Of a stretch of 64,000 nucleotides of DNA, positions 8,861 through 17,565 are shown in pieces; the first letter of the stretch is position 1; every line of letters begins with the position of its first letter. The notes beneath the pieces are model-generated. The model searched no databases, was not told the DNA's origin, and saw only the letters and a program-made list of their open reading frames with translations. The DNA is from Pseudomonadota bacterium. Its GTDB lineage: Bacteria > Pseudomonadota > Gammaproteobacteria > Burkholderiales > Burkholderiaceae_C. The position numbers were made by a program, and so were the translations under genes. The stretch lies in the NCBI GenBank assembly GCA_021819435.1, contig JAKARB010000008.1:158361-222360 (forward strand), given 5' to 3'.

Positions 8861-10156
8861 TTATACGTTCGTTGGCGCGGCCTGAAGGGCGCGGGCGCAG
8901 GCCATGGCGCTGGCCCAGGCCCATTGGAAGTTGTAGCCGCCCAGCCAGCCGGTGATGTCCACGACCTCGCCGATGAAATGCAGCCCAGGCACGATGCGGC
9001 TTTCCATGCTTTGCTGTTGCAGCTCGCGGGTGTCCACGCCGCCCGCAGTGACCTCGGCCTTGGCGTAGCCCTCGGTGCCGGAAGGGGTGATGGACCAGGC
9101 GTTGGCGGCTTGCCCAAGGGTCTCCAGGTCCTTGTCCTTGAGTTCGGCCAGGGCGGCCTGTGAATGCAGGGCGGGCACGCGCTGTGCCATTTGCGCCAAC
9201 CAGGTCTGCGCCAAGCGCTGGGGCACGGCTTCCCCCAGGGCCAGGCCCCATGCGGTGGAGAGCTGCTTGCGCGAGCCCGCCTTGGCGGCCTTGAGTTCGC
9301 CAGCCAGGTCGTGCATCGGGCTCAAGTTGATGGTGAGCGCTTGGCCAGGCTGCCAATGGCTGGAGATCTGCAGCACACCAGGCCCGCTGAGGCCTCGGTG
9401 GGTGAAGAGCAGGTCTTCGGTGAAGCGGGCCAGGTGAGGGCCTTTGGTTTTGCAGCCACGCTGCACGGGCGGCACGGTGGTGGGCGTCTCGATGATGACT
9501 TCCAGCGAGAGTCCGGCCAGTTCAGAGAAAGGCACCCAGGTGGCTGCGTCGAAGGTCAGCGGCACGAGGGCGGGGCGCAGTGGCACGACTCGGTGGCCCA
9601 GTTCGCGGGCCCAGCGCTGGCCTGTGTCGGTGGCACCGATTTTGGGAATCGAGGGTCCACCGGTGGCCACCACCACTTGGTGGGCGCGCAGCACGCCCCG
9701 GTCGGTGTCGAGTTCGAAGCGGCTGCCGTCATCGGCTTGCAGGCCCAGCGGGCGGATGCCATCGACGCGGCAGGGTTGCCAGCGTTGCACGCCACCAGCT
9801 TCGCACTCGCGCAGCAGCATCTGGATGATGTCATCGCTGCGGTGGTCGCAAAAAAGCTGGCCGCGGTGCTTCTCGTGCCAGCGCACGCCGTGGCGTTCGA
9901 TCAGCTCGATGAAATCCTGCGGGGTGTAGCCGCTCAGCGCGGAGCGGCAGAAGGCGGGGTTCTCGCCCAGGAAGTTGGCCACGCCGACTTCGCGGTTGGT
10001 GAAGTTGCAGCGGCCTCCTCCCGAGATGCGGATTTTCTCGGCGACCTTGGGTGCGTGGTCGAGCAGCAGGACTCTCAGGCCACGCTGGCCGGCCACGCCT
10101 GCGCAGAACAGGCCGGCGGCGCCGGACCCGATGATGATGACGTCGAATGCGGGCAT
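8861..10156 (-). CDS. BaiN/HI0933-type FAD-dependent oxidoreductase
   Basis: 431-residue flavoprotein. The N-terminal dinucleotide fold [19 protein letters not shown] (residues 4-22) is followed by [15 protein letters not shown], the signature of the HI0933/BaiN family, and the C-terminal FAD motif [28 protein letters not shown] sequence near the end. BaiN homologues reduce C=C bonds; the physiological substrate here is unknown. The start ATG 10156 places the Rossmann motif directly at the N-terminus, as usual. It lies 77 bases downstream of the GGDEF gene and immediately upstream of ubiE. Confidence 0.9.
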   Translation of the reverse strand: MPAFDVIIIGSGAAGLFCAGVAGQRGLRVLLLDHAPKVAEKIRISGGGRCNFTNREVGVANFLGENPAFCRSALSGYTPQDFIELIERHGVRWHEKHRGQLFCDHRSDDIIQMLLRECEAGGVQRWQPCRVDGIRPLGLQADDGSRFELDTDRGVLRAHQVVVATGGPSIPKIGATDTGQRWARELGHRVVPLRPALVPLTFDAATWVPFSELAGLSLEVIIETPTTVPPVQRGCKTKGPHLARFTEDLLFTHRGLSGPGVLQISSHWQPGQALTINLSPMHDLAGELKAAKAGSRKQLSTAWGLALGEAVPQRLAQTWLAQMAQRVPALHSQAALAELKDKDLETLGQAANAWSITPSGTEGYAKAEVTAGGVDTRELQQQSMESRIVPGLHFIGEVVDITGWLGGYNFQWAWASAMACARALQAAPTNV

Positions 10157-10233
10157 GCCGAGATTGTCGTGGCTGTGTCGACGCTTTCGGCTGGGTCGCC
10201 TCTGGCCGTCAACTCACTTGGCCCGTCAGGAGG

Positions 10234-11472
10234 TCAATCGAGCCCCAGTGGCCGGCTGGCTGAGAAGACAGGACGGCCTTCGAGGTCGTCGGCCCGCACG
10301 AGGCGGTTGCGACCCTGGCGGCGTGCTTCGGCCAGGGCTTCGTCCGCGCGGTGGATGGCCTCGTCGATCGATTCGCCTGGCTGGATCTGGACCACGCCGA
10401 AGCTCAGGCTCAGCACCGGGCGCTGCTGGCTGCTGCGAACCTTGTCGACATGGCGCACCATGCGGTCGGCCACATGCAGCGCATCGGCCACGCCGGTTTC
10501 TGGCAAGAGGGCGACGAAGGCCTCGCCGCCCAGTCGCCCCATCAGGTCGCGGCTGCGCAGCAAGGCGCGTGCGCTGGAAGCGACGAACTTCAGTGCCTCG
10601 TCGCCAGCGGCGTGGCCATGGTCAACGGTGAAAAGCCTGAAATCGTCGATGTCGAAGCGCATGAGGGTGGCGCTGCCCGGGGTGCTGAGACTCAGGGCCT
10701 GTGTGGCCAGTTCCTGGAAGTGACGGCGGTGGGGCACCAGCGTGAGCAGGTCAAAGTCCGCCATCAGGCGCAGTTGCTGGTGGGATTCGCGCAGGTCTTG
10801 TTCTGTGCGCTCATAGGTCAGCAACAGGCACATGTAGACCGAGAACATCACGCCGGCTACCAGGCCGACGAGCACCACGGGTTGCTGAATCTGCATGGGG
10901 TTGACGACGGGTGCGCCCCATACACCCAAGGCTGAGATCAGCCGGGGCACTTGGATGAGCGCTGCCGCCAGCATGAACAGCCCCACCGCTTTGAGATAGG
11001 GGCCAGAGCGGCCCGGGCTCTGGTGCCTGACGCCGTGCACCAGCCATGCGGCATAGAGGTAGCCTGTCACGCTGGCGAGGCTGAAGGTGGCGACGCGGGC
11101 GCCAAGGTCGTCCGCCGAGTGCAACCACATCACCATGTAGGCGCCAGCGCCAGAGGCCAGCACGACCAGATCAACCCAGGCGGGCGTGCGGAAGTCACTG
11201 CGGATGTAGAACTGCCTGAGGCCGCCGAGCATGGTCAGCGGCCATTGCAGGGTCAGCAGGACGCTGACCGGGAGCAGCCAGGGGTGGCGGTCTTTGAGGA
11301 ACAGGCAGATGGCACCTGCCGTGTTGAGCCACTGCGCGGTGGTCCACCAGCCGTAGCCGAGGTAGGTTCGCTGGGTCTGCCCGACCAGCGTCATGGTTGC
11401 GGCGGCCGTGAACAGCACCACGCAGACCACGAGCGTGAGGGTGGGTACGTGCAGATCGAAAAAAGGTGGCAT
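10234..11472 (-). CDS. Membrane GGDEF-domain protein (GGEAF variant)
   Basis: 412 residues from ATG 11472 ([14 protein letters not shown]). The N-terminal half (about 1-220) has six to eight hydrophobic segments, then a short linker (about 221-240) and a GGDEF domain (about 241-395). The nucleotide/metal Asp (FDIDDF), GHAAGDEAL and an I-site RxxD (RSRD) five residues before the signature are present. The signature itself is GGEAF at 315-319, with Ala where diguanylate cyclases normally have Glu, so c-di-GMP synthesis may be altered. No EAL domain. Divergent from the AIM24-like gene, 118 bases apart. Confidence 0.88.
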   Translation of the reverse strand: MPPFFDLHVPTLTLVVCVVLFTAAATMTLVGQTQRTYLGYGWWTTAQWLNTAGAICLFLKDRHPWLLPVSVLLTLQWPLTMLGGLRQFYIRSDFRTPAWVDLVVLASGAGAYMVMWLHSADDLGARVATFSLASVTGYLYAAWLVHGVRHQSPGRSGPYLKAVGLFMLAAALIQVPRLISALGVWGAPVVNPMQIQQPVVLVGLVAGVMFSVYMCLLLTYERTEQDLRESHQQLRLMADFDLLTLVPHRRHFQELATQALSLSTPGSATLMRFDIDDFRLFTVDHGHAAGDEALKFVASSARALLRSRDLMGRLGGEAFVALLPETGVADALHVADRMVRHVDKVRSSQQRPVLSLSFGVVQIQPGESIDEAIHRADEALAEARRQGRNRLVRADDLEGRPVFSASRPLGLD

Positions 11473-11590
11473 GGCTTTCGGACACAATCTCGTGGCGCAG
11501 TATCCCCGATTGGGCGGCGTGTCACGCAGCCGAAATCCCTCAGGACGAGGGTGGGTCAGCGCATCTTTTTTCAGCACGGAGCAAATCAAC

Positions 11591-12415
11591 ATGGCCATGG
11601 ATGTGGTGGATCACGAGATTCGCGGCGCCGAAATGCAGTTCGTCGAGGTCGAACTCGACCCTGGCGAGGCCGCGATCGGCGAGGCCGGCAGCATGATGTT
11701 CATGGAGCCTGGCATTGAGATGGACACGGTCTTCGGCGATGGCTCCAGGCAGCAAAGCGGCATCTTCGGCAAGCTGCTGGGCGCCGGCAAGCGCCTGATC
11801 ACCGGCGAAAGCCTGTTCACGACCATCTACACGAACCAGGGACAAGGCAAGCGCCGGGTGGCGTTCGCCGCGCCTTACCCGGGCAAGATCCTGCCTATGA
11901 ACCTGGGGCAACTGGGCGGCACTTTGATGTGCCAGAAGGATGCGTTCCTGTGCGCGGCTCGCGGTGTTTCGCTGGGCATCGCCTTCCAGAAGCGCCTGGG
12001 CGCTGGTTTCTTCGGCGGCGAGGGCTTCATCCTGCAGAAGCTCGAGGGCGATGGCATGGCCTTCGTGCACGCGGGCGGCACGGTGGTTCGGCGTGAACTG
12101 AAGGCCGGTGAGAGCCTGCTGGTCGACACCGGTTGCGTGGTGGCCTTCACCGCCGAGGTGGATTTCGATATCCAGTACGTCGGCAAGATCAAGACGGCGC
12201 TGTTCGGCGGAGAAGGCCTCTTCCTGGCCAAGTTGAGCGGCCCTGGGCACATCTGGTTGCAGAGCCTGCCGTTTTCGCGCTTGGCATCGCGCATTTTCGC
12301 TGCGGCGCCTCAGAACCCCGGCGGTGGCGGCCGCGAAGAGGGTGGTTTGCTCAGCGGTGTGGCCGCCGGGGGCGTGGGCGGCTTGCTGGGCTCGGTGCTT
12401 GGCGGAGACGAGTGA
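11591..12415 (+). CDS. AIM24/TIGR00266 family protein
   Basis: 274 residues starting [26 protein letters not shown]. The body matches the TIGR00266 (AIM24-like) beta-sandwich family: [84 protein letters not shown]. No enzymatic role is established; yeast Aim24 acts in mitochondrial membrane organisation. The C-terminal 35 residues are Gly-rich ([18 protein letters not shown]) and resemble a glycine-zipper tail. The ATG at 11591 is preferred over in-frame upstream codons that lack family similarity. Confidence 0.9.
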   Translation: MAMDVVDHEIRGAEMQFVEVELDPGEAAIGEAGSMMFMEPGIEMDTVFGDGSRQQSGIFGKLLGAGKRLITGESLFTTIYTNQGQGKRRVAFAAPYPGKILPMNLGQLGGTLMCQKDAFLCAARGVSLGIAFQKRLGAGFFGGEGFILQKLEGDGMAFVHAGGTVVRRELKAGESLLVDTGCVVAFTAEVDFDIQYVGKIKTALFGGEGLFLAKLSGPGHIWLQSLPFSRLASRIFAAAPQNPGGGGREEGGLLSGVAAGGVGGLLGSVLGGDE

Positions 12416-12514
12416 ATTGGCCTCGCGCGCTGTCGTTCGCTGAGCCATGTCATCGCTGTACCTGCCTGCCGCGCTTAAACTGGAAGGCTTGACTGAAGAG
12501 AAGGTTTGCTCGGG

Positions 12515-13675
12515 ATGAGTGGGGACAAGTTCATGCGCGGGGTGCCTGAGGCACAGAAAGAACCCGCCGAGGCGTCGCGCCGGGCCATCGGCCTGGCGGG
12601 CCTGGGCCTGCTCGCCCAAGGGGTGATCTCTGCAGGGCTGACCGGTTTTGTCGCGCCGGTTGCGGCCATGGGCGATCGGCCCAAGTCCAGACCGTCGTTG
12701 ACACCTGCGCCATCGACATCGACATCGACTGCGCCGACGCCTGCCCTGGCCCGCCCACCCATCTTCGTGCTGAACTCGCTGGACGCGAACGTCAGCATCA
12801 TCGACCCGGTGAGCTACACCGAGATCCGGCGCGTGCCCACGGGCAAGGAGCCGCACCACCTCTACCTCTCGCCCGACGAGAAATCGCTGCTGGTGGCCAA
12901 TGCGCTGTCCGACTCGCTGACCCTGCTCGACCCGAAGACCGGCGCCGTGCAGCGCGTCATCGAGGGCATCGTCGACCCCTACCAGCTGCGCTTTTCGCCA
13001 GACATGAAGTGGTTCCTGACGGCGGCCAACCGCCTCAACCACGTCGACATCTACCAGTCCACGCCTTCGCCGAAGGGCGGCGTCGACCTGAAACTCGTCA
13101 AGCGCGTCACCACGGCCAAGACGCCCAGCCACCTCAACATCGACTCGCGCAGCACCGTGGCCTACGTCACCATGCAGGACAGCGACGAGATGGTGGCCAT
13201 AGAACTGGCGACGCAGACCATCCTCTGGCGCATCCGCGTGGGCAAGATGCCCGCCGACGTGTACGTCACGCCTGACGACCGTCACGTGCTGATCGGCCTG
13301 ACGGGCGACCGCTACGTCGAGGTCTACGATGTGAGCGGCCCCAAGCCCCAGCTCGTGAAGCGCATCGAGACGGGCAACGGCGCCCACGCTTTCCGTTCCT
13401 GGGGCGACAAGCGGCACGTGCTGGTCAGCAACCGCGCGGGCAACTCCATCAGCCGCATCGACCTGCAAAGCTGGAAGGTGGTGGCGAACTACCCGGCACC
13501 CGGCGGCCCCGACTGCATGGATCTGCTCGCCGATGGCCGGACCATCCTGGTGACCTCGCGTTGGGCGCGCCAGTTGACCGTCATCGACACGGTCAAGGGC
13601 GAGGTCATCAAACAAGTACCCGTGGGCCGCTCGCCGCACGGGGTCTGGACCTTGCAACATGCGCCGCGCAACTGA
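12515..13675 (+). CDS. Exported YVTN/YncE-like beta-propeller protein
   Basis: 386 residues from ATG 12515; an in-frame TTG lies nine bases upstream, both after agaagg. Residues about 22-45 form an RR-containing hydrophobic export signal (SRRAIGLAGLGLLAQG), followed by a Pro/Ser/Thr-rich linker and then repeated propeller blades with motifs such as VSIIDPVSYTEIRRVPTG, PHHLYLSPDEKSLLVAN, SLTLLDPKTGAVQRV, GNSISRIDLQSWKVV and QLTVIDTVKGEVIKQVPVG. Such propellers are usually periplasmic scaffolds or binding proteins; the ligand is unknown. The end overlaps the deacetylase-like gene by 17 bases, implying translational coupling. Confidence 0.87.
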   Translation: MSGDKFMRGVPEAQKEPAEASRRAIGLAGLGLLAQGVISAGLTGFVAPVAAMGDRPKSRPSLTPAPSTSTSTAPTPALARPPIFVLNSLDANVSIIDPVSYTEIRRVPTGKEPHHLYLSPDEKSLLVANALSDSLTLLDPKTGAVQRVIEGIVDPYQLRFSPDMKWFLTAANRLNHVDIYQSTPSPKGGVDLKLVKRVTTAKTPSHLNIDSRSTVAYVTMQDSDEMVAIELATQTILWRIRVGKMPADVYVTPDDRHVLIGLTGDRYVEVYDVSGPKPQLVKRIETGNGAHAFRSWGDKRHVLVSNRAGNSISRIDLQSWKVVANYPAPGGPDCMDLLADGRTILVTSRWARQLTVIDTVKGEVIKQVPVGRSPHGVWTLQHAPRN

Positions 13676-14504
13676 CAAGACGAGGGGCTGGATGTCCAGC
13701 CTGCTGGCCGGCGTGATGCTGATGACGGGCTTGCCCGCTCACGCTTCGGCCACGGCCCGCTGCGACAAGCCCGTCTACCTGACCATCGACACCGGCCACA
13801 TGGGCGTGGCCCCGCTGGTGGCCGATGTGCTGGCGCGCCATGAAGTGCGCGCCACCTTCTTCCTGGCCAACGAGCGGACACAAGCCGTGGGTGGGCGCCC
13901 CGAGGGCAGCACCCTGGATGACCATTGGGCCGGCTGGTGGAAGCAACTGGCCGCGCAGGGGCACGATTTCGGCTCCCACACCTGGGACCACATGGTGTGG
14001 CAGGCAGACCGGCCCAAGGGCTTCAGGGTGAAGCCCACTGCCGGCCCGCACAATGGCGAGCGCATGGACATCTCCGATGCGGCCTATTGCGAACAACTCC
14101 AGCGCCCGGCCACCCGCTTCGAACAGATGACCGGGCAGCGCATGCGCGCCATCTTCCGTGCGCCCGGTGGCCGAGTTTCACCGCGCTTGCTGGCCGTGGC
14201 CCGCAAATGCGGCTGGCAGCACGTGCCCTGGACACCCAATGGTTTCCTGGGCGACGAACTCGACAGCAGCCGGTATTCCAACGCGGCTTTGCTGGAGCAG
14301 GCCTTGCAGCGCGTGCGCGCTGGCGACATCCTGCTGATGCACTTGGGCATCTGGAGTCGGCAGGACCCTTGGGCGCCGGCCGTGCTGGAGCCGCTCATCG
14401 TCGGCTTGAAGTCTCGCGGCTTCTGCTTTGAAACCCTCAGGCAGCACCCGACCTTCGGTGCGACTGGGCCGGCGCCGCGTGAAGGGCAAGTCCCCGCCCG
14501 TTGA
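13659..14504 (+). CDS. Polysaccharide deacetylase-family protein (divergent motif 1)
   Basis: 281 residues with an N-terminal signal peptide (about 1-32, ending in PAHASA). The NodB/CE4 fold is shown by LTIDTGHMGVAPLVADVLARH, RATFFLAN, GSHTWDH (zinc histidines at about 107 and 111) and FRAPGGR. CE4 enzymes remove N-acetyl or O-acetyl groups from cell-wall or exopolysaccharide sugars. Motif 1 is normally TFDDG; here it is TIDTG, keeping the catalytic-base Asp (44) and replacing the metal-binding second Asp by Thr45. Activity may be altered. It overlaps the beta-propeller gene and is followed by a membrane hydroxylase-like gene. Confidence 0.88.
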   Translation: MRRATDKTRGWMSSLLAGVMLMTGLPAHASATARCDKPVYLTIDTGHMGVAPLVADVLARHEVRATFFLANERTQAVGGRPEGSTLDDHWAGWWKQLAAQGHDFGSHTWDHMVWQADRPKGFRVKPTAGPHNGERMDISDAAYCEQLQRPATRFEQMTGQRMRAIFRAPGGRVSPRLLAVARKCGWQHVPWTPNGFLGDELDSSRYSNAALLEQALQRVRAGDILLMHLGIWSRQDPWAPAVLEPLIVGLKSRGFCFETLRQHPTFGATGPAPREGQVPAR

Positions 14505-14528
14505 ATCGGCTGAAACCCGCCTTGGCCC

Positions 14529-15524
14529 ATGCTTGACGAACTCATCATCCAGCCCCTCACCGATGTCTTCGGGCGCCTTCAGCAAGGCTTGTTCGAATCG
14601 GTCGTGCAGCCGCTGTTGTTCAACGCAGGCCAGGGCAATTTGCTGGAAGACGGCTACGCGGCCACGGGTTGGCTGCTCGTGGGCCTGATCCAGTTGGTGT
14701 TGATGCTGTTGCTGTTCGCGCCGCTGCAGCGCTGCCGCCCGGCCGAGTCGCAGACCGGCGACGCCCGCGCCGTCCGCGTCGATGTGCTCTACACCCTGCT
14801 GCACCGCCTGGGCCTGTTCCGCCTGGCGATGTTCTTCTCTGTCGAGCCCCTGCTGGACACCTTGTTCGGCGAGGCAGCGGTGCAAGGCGTGCAGGGCATC
14901 CAGCTCGATGCCCTGGTGGCGCCGCTTTGGCCCGGCGTGCTCGATTCAGCCTGGGCCAGCTTCCTGCTCTACCTGCTCGCCTTTGACCTGCTGGACTACT
15001 GGATCCACCGGGGTCAGCATCACTTTGACCGCTGGTGGGCCCTGCACGCCGTGCACCACAGCCAGCGGCGCATGACCCTTTGGAGCGACAACCGCAACCA
15101 CCTCCTCGACGACCTGATCCGCGACGTGCTGCTGGCCTTCACGGCCCGCGCCATCGGCGTGGCGCCGGGGCAGTTCGTGGCCGTCGTGGCGGTCACGCAG
15201 TTGATCGAGAGCCTTTCTCACGCCAACACCCGCCTGAGCTTTGGCTGGCTGGGTGAGCGCCTGCTGGTGGGGCCGCGTTTCCATCGCCAGCACCACGCCA
15301 TTGGCATCGGCCATGAGAGCCAGGGGCCTGGCACCCTGGGTGGCTGCAATTTCGCGGTGCTGTTCCCCATGTGGGATTTGCTGTTCGGCACGGCGCGCTT
15401 CGACGGCCGCTACGAGCCCACGGGCATCCGAGATCAGTTGCCCGAGCATGGCGCGCGCGACTATGGCGAGGGCTTCTGGGCCCAGCAGTGGCTGGGCTTG
15501 CGGCGCCTGTTCGGCCGGGTTTGA
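14529..15524 (+). CDS. Sterol desaturase / fatty acid hydroxylase superfamily protein
   Basis: 331-residue integral membrane protein. Hydrophobic segments lie near 45-65, 95-110, 140-158 and 200-225. The diiron histidine boxes are complete: HRGQHH (160-165), HAVHH (173-177) and HRQHH (252-256), the pattern of the sterol desaturase/fatty acid hydroxylase superfamily. These enzymes use O2 to hydroxylate or desaturate lipids; the substrate is unknown. The start ATG 14529 lies 24 bases after the deacetylase-like gene, so the genes may form one transcript. A lipid- or envelope-modifying role is inference from context. Confidence 0.9.
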   Translation: MLDELIIQPLTDVFGRLQQGLFESVVQPLLFNAGQGNLLEDGYAATGWLLVGLIQLVLMLLLFAPLQRCRPAESQTGDARAVRVDVLYTLLHRLGLFRLAMFFSVEPLLDTLFGEAAVQGVQGIQLDALVAPLWPGVLDSAWASFLLYLLAFDLLDYWIHRGQHHFDRWWALHAVHHSQRRMTLWSDNRNHLLDDLIRDVLLAFTARAIGVAPGQFVAVVAVTQLIESLSHANTRLSFGWLGERLLVGPRFHRQHHAIGIGHESQGPGTLGGCNFAVLFPMWDLLFGTARFDGRYEPTGIRDQLPEHGARDYGEGFWAQQWLGLRRLFGRV

Positions 15525-15570
15525 CACGGCGGCTCTGCGGGCCTTTGCGTGCTTCGGTATGCTGCGCGGC

Positions 15571-16485
15571 ATGGATGACATCACCCCAACCGTGATCCCT
15601 GTCGCCGCCGTGAACGTGCGCCGGCCACCCGCGACCGCGCTGGCCTTGGACGCCGCTTGGCGCGCCTTTGCCTATTGCCTGCACCCTCGCGTCATCTGGC
15701 TCACCTTGTTGCCCATCCTGCTGTCGGCCACGCTGTTGTTGGGCCTGGCATGGTGGGGCTGGGGTGATGCCAACACCGCCTTGCGCGAGGCGCTGGAGAA
15801 CTGGTCGCTGAGCCAGTCGCTGTTGTCATGGCTGGACCGCATGGGCTGGCAGGGCCTGCGCGCCGCGCTCGTGCCGGCGCTGTTGCTGATCTTGGTCGTG
15901 CCGCTGGTGGTCGTCCTCACCCTCCTGCTGGTGGCGTGGATGATCACGCCTTCGGTCGTGAAGCTGGTTCGCGGTCGGCGTTTCCCCGATCTGGTCTCGC
16001 GTTACCAGACGCCGGTCTGGCGCTCGGTCATGGTGTCGCTTGTCACCACGGTGGCCGCGCTGGCGGCCTTGCTCGTGACCCTGCCTCTGTGGCTGATCCC
16101 GCTGTTCGCACTCGTGGTGCCGCCCTTGATCTGGGGCTGGCTCACCTACCGTGTGATGGCCCACGACACGCTGGCCGATTTCGCCACGCCTGAAGAACAG
16201 CGCGAGCTCCTCGAACGCCACCGCACGACCCTGCTGGTGATGGGCGTGGTCTGTGGCTACCTGGGTGCAGCGCCCGCCGCGGTCTGGGCGCTCGGTGTGC
16301 TGGCCATCGTGCTGGCGCCGTTCATCCTGGTCGTCTCTTTGTGGCTCTACACCTTGGTGTTCGTGTTCTCGAGCCTGTGGTTCGCCCATTTCCTGCTGAC
16401 GGCGCTGGCCGGCTTGCGTGCCGAGCCGCTGCCCAATTCGCCCGCCAGCCTTCCTCCCAGCCCACCGTCCACGGCACATGACTGA
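15571..16485 (+). CDS. EI24 domain-containing membrane protein
   Basis: 304 residues from ATG 15571 (MDDITPTVIPVAAVNVRRPP); an in-frame ATG at 15559 is four codons earlier. At least four long hydrophobic stretches (residues about 45-70, 100-130, 155-185, 215-270) fit the EI24/CysZ-type membrane domain of bacterial unknown function. The central motif SVVKLVRGRRFPDL and PLWLIPLFALVVPPLIWGWLTYRVM is typical of the betaproteobacterial family. It begins 46 bases after the hydroxylase gene and overlaps the next gene by eight bases. Confidence 0.85.
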   Translation: MDDITPTVIPVAAVNVRRPPATALALDAAWRAFAYCLHPRVIWLTLLPILLSATLLLGLAWWGWGDANTALREALENWSLSQSLLSWLDRMGWQGLRAALVPALLLILVVPLVVVLTLLLVAWMITPSVVKLVRGRRFPDLVSRYQTPVWRSVMVSLVTTVAALAALLVTLPLWLIPLFALVVPPLIWGWLTYRVMAHDTLADFATPEEQRELLERHRTTLLVMGVVCGYLGAAPAAVWALGVLAIVLAPFILVVSLWLYTLVFVFSSLWFAHFLLTALAGLRAEPLPNSPASLPPSPPSTAHD

Positions 16486-17296
16486 TCTCAGCTCTCCCCG
16501 CATCGGCCTCATCATCATCGGCGATGAAATCCTCAGCGGACGCCGGCAGGACAAGCACCTCTCCAAGGCCATCGAACTGCTGACTGAGCGCGGCATGGCC
16601 GTGTCTTGGGTCCGCTACGTGGGTGACGAGCCCGCGAGCATCACGGCCGACCTGCGCCATGCCTTGGCCTGCGGCGACATCGTGTTTTCCTTTGGCGGCA
16701 TCGGCGCCACGCCAGACGACCACACCCGTGCCTGCGCCGCCGAGGCGGTCGGCCGTCCGCTGGTGCTGCACCCGGAGGCGCGCGAGCTGATCCTGGCGCG
16801 CTGTCGCGAAATGGCGGAGCAAGAGGGCGTGCCCTTCGAGCCCGACTCCGCCGACACCTTGCGCCGGCTGGAGATGGGCTGTTTTCCCGAAGGCGCGGAC
16901 ATCATCCCCAACCCTTACAACCGCATCCCTGGCTTCACGCTGGAAGGGCGCGTGCATTTCGTGCCGGGCTTCCCGGTCATGGCCTGGCCGATGGTGGCCT
17001 GGGCGCTCGACACCCTGCACGCCGACCTGCATGGGCGTGGACGGCTCACCGAGCGCTCGGTGGTGGTGTACGGCGCCATCGAGTCTCGTTTGACCCCCCT
17101 GATGGTCGACATCGAGGCGCGTTTCGCACCGGTCAAGGTGTTCTCTCTGCCCAGCGTGGACCACCCGGTGCACGGCCGCCACATCGAACTCGGCGTGAAG
17201 GGGCGGGCCGATCAGGTGGATGCCGCCTTCCTGGCTCTGCACAATGAGTTGATCAAATTTGGTGCAAACGTTGGCCCAGAGTTGGTGCAATCATAA
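16478..17296 (+). CDS. Molybdopterin-binding (MoCF/CinA-like) domain protein
   Basis: 272 residues from ATG 16478, overlapping the stop of the EI24 gene. The MoCF_biosynth fold is visible at about 8-175: IGLIIIGDEILSGRRQDKH, VGDEPASITADLRHAL, and FSFGGIGATPDDHTRACAAEAV. This pattern matches CinA N-terminal/competence-damage-inducible domain proteins rather than MoeA or MogA. The C-terminal amidohydrolase half of CinA is missing, which is normal for this short subfamily. Biochemical role uncertain. Two TTGGTGCAA sequences lie inside its last codons and may belong to glnA control. Confidence 0.87.
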   Translation: MTDLSSPRIGLIIIGDEILSGRRQDKHLSKAIELLTERGMAVSWVRYVGDEPASITADLRHALACGDIVFSFGGIGATPDDHTRACAAEAVGRPLVLHPEARELILARCREMAEQEGVPFEPDSADTLRRLEMGCFPEGADIIPNPYNRIPGFTLEGRVHFVPGFPVMAWPMVAWALDTLHADLHGRGRLTERSVVVYGAIESRLTPLMVDIEARFAPVKVFSLPSVDHPVHGRHIELGVKGRADQVDAAFLALHNELIKFGANVGPELVQS

Positions 17297-17328
17297 GATT
17301 CGCCCCTTTATTGCACCATTATGGTGAA
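17259..17328 (+). promoter_or_regulatory. Candidate NtrC binding sites upstream of glnA
   Basis: Three matches to the NtrC half-site sequence: ttggtgcaa at 17259-17267, ttggtgcaa at 17282-17290, and the near-palindrome tgcaccattatggtgaa at 17312-17328, close to the NtrC consensus TGCACCA-N4-TGGTGCA. The last site ends about 140 bases upstream of a sigma-54 promoter, a normal enhancer distance. ntrB and ntrC lie downstream of glnA. Confidence 0.65.
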
Positions 17329-17468
17329 TTTTGGGGTAACTGCCTGCGTCCGTGATTTTCACCATGTGCGCCGTGGTCTTTTCCGGTGCGCCCTTGGATG
17401 GCGCATCTTGGCGCCCGGCCCCATCTGATCGAGTGAATCCGCGCGCGCCTTGCGTGCCCTCTGCCTGG

Positions 17469-17484
17469 AGGCACGCTTTCTGCT
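17469..17484 (+). promoter_or_regulatory. Sigma-54 (RpoN) promoter of glnA
   Basis: aggcacgctttctgct keeps the invariant GG and GC dinucleotides exactly 10 bases apart and otherwise fits TGGCACG-N4-TTGC with changes at T-24 flank and one -12 T. Transcription would start near 17495, about 70 bases before the glnA ATG. Confidence 0.65.
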
Positions 17485-17565
17485 ATTACACTCCGCGCTG
17501 TTTCTGGATCAGAGACAGAAAATTTCACTTCCTGCTTTCATTAAGCCTGTTGCTAGGAGCTCCTG

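Noticed and set aside
11540..13678. Minus-strand open frame opposite the AIM24 and beta-propeller genes
   Set aside because: Spans several genes and their intergenic spaces antisense; translation has no recognisable domain.
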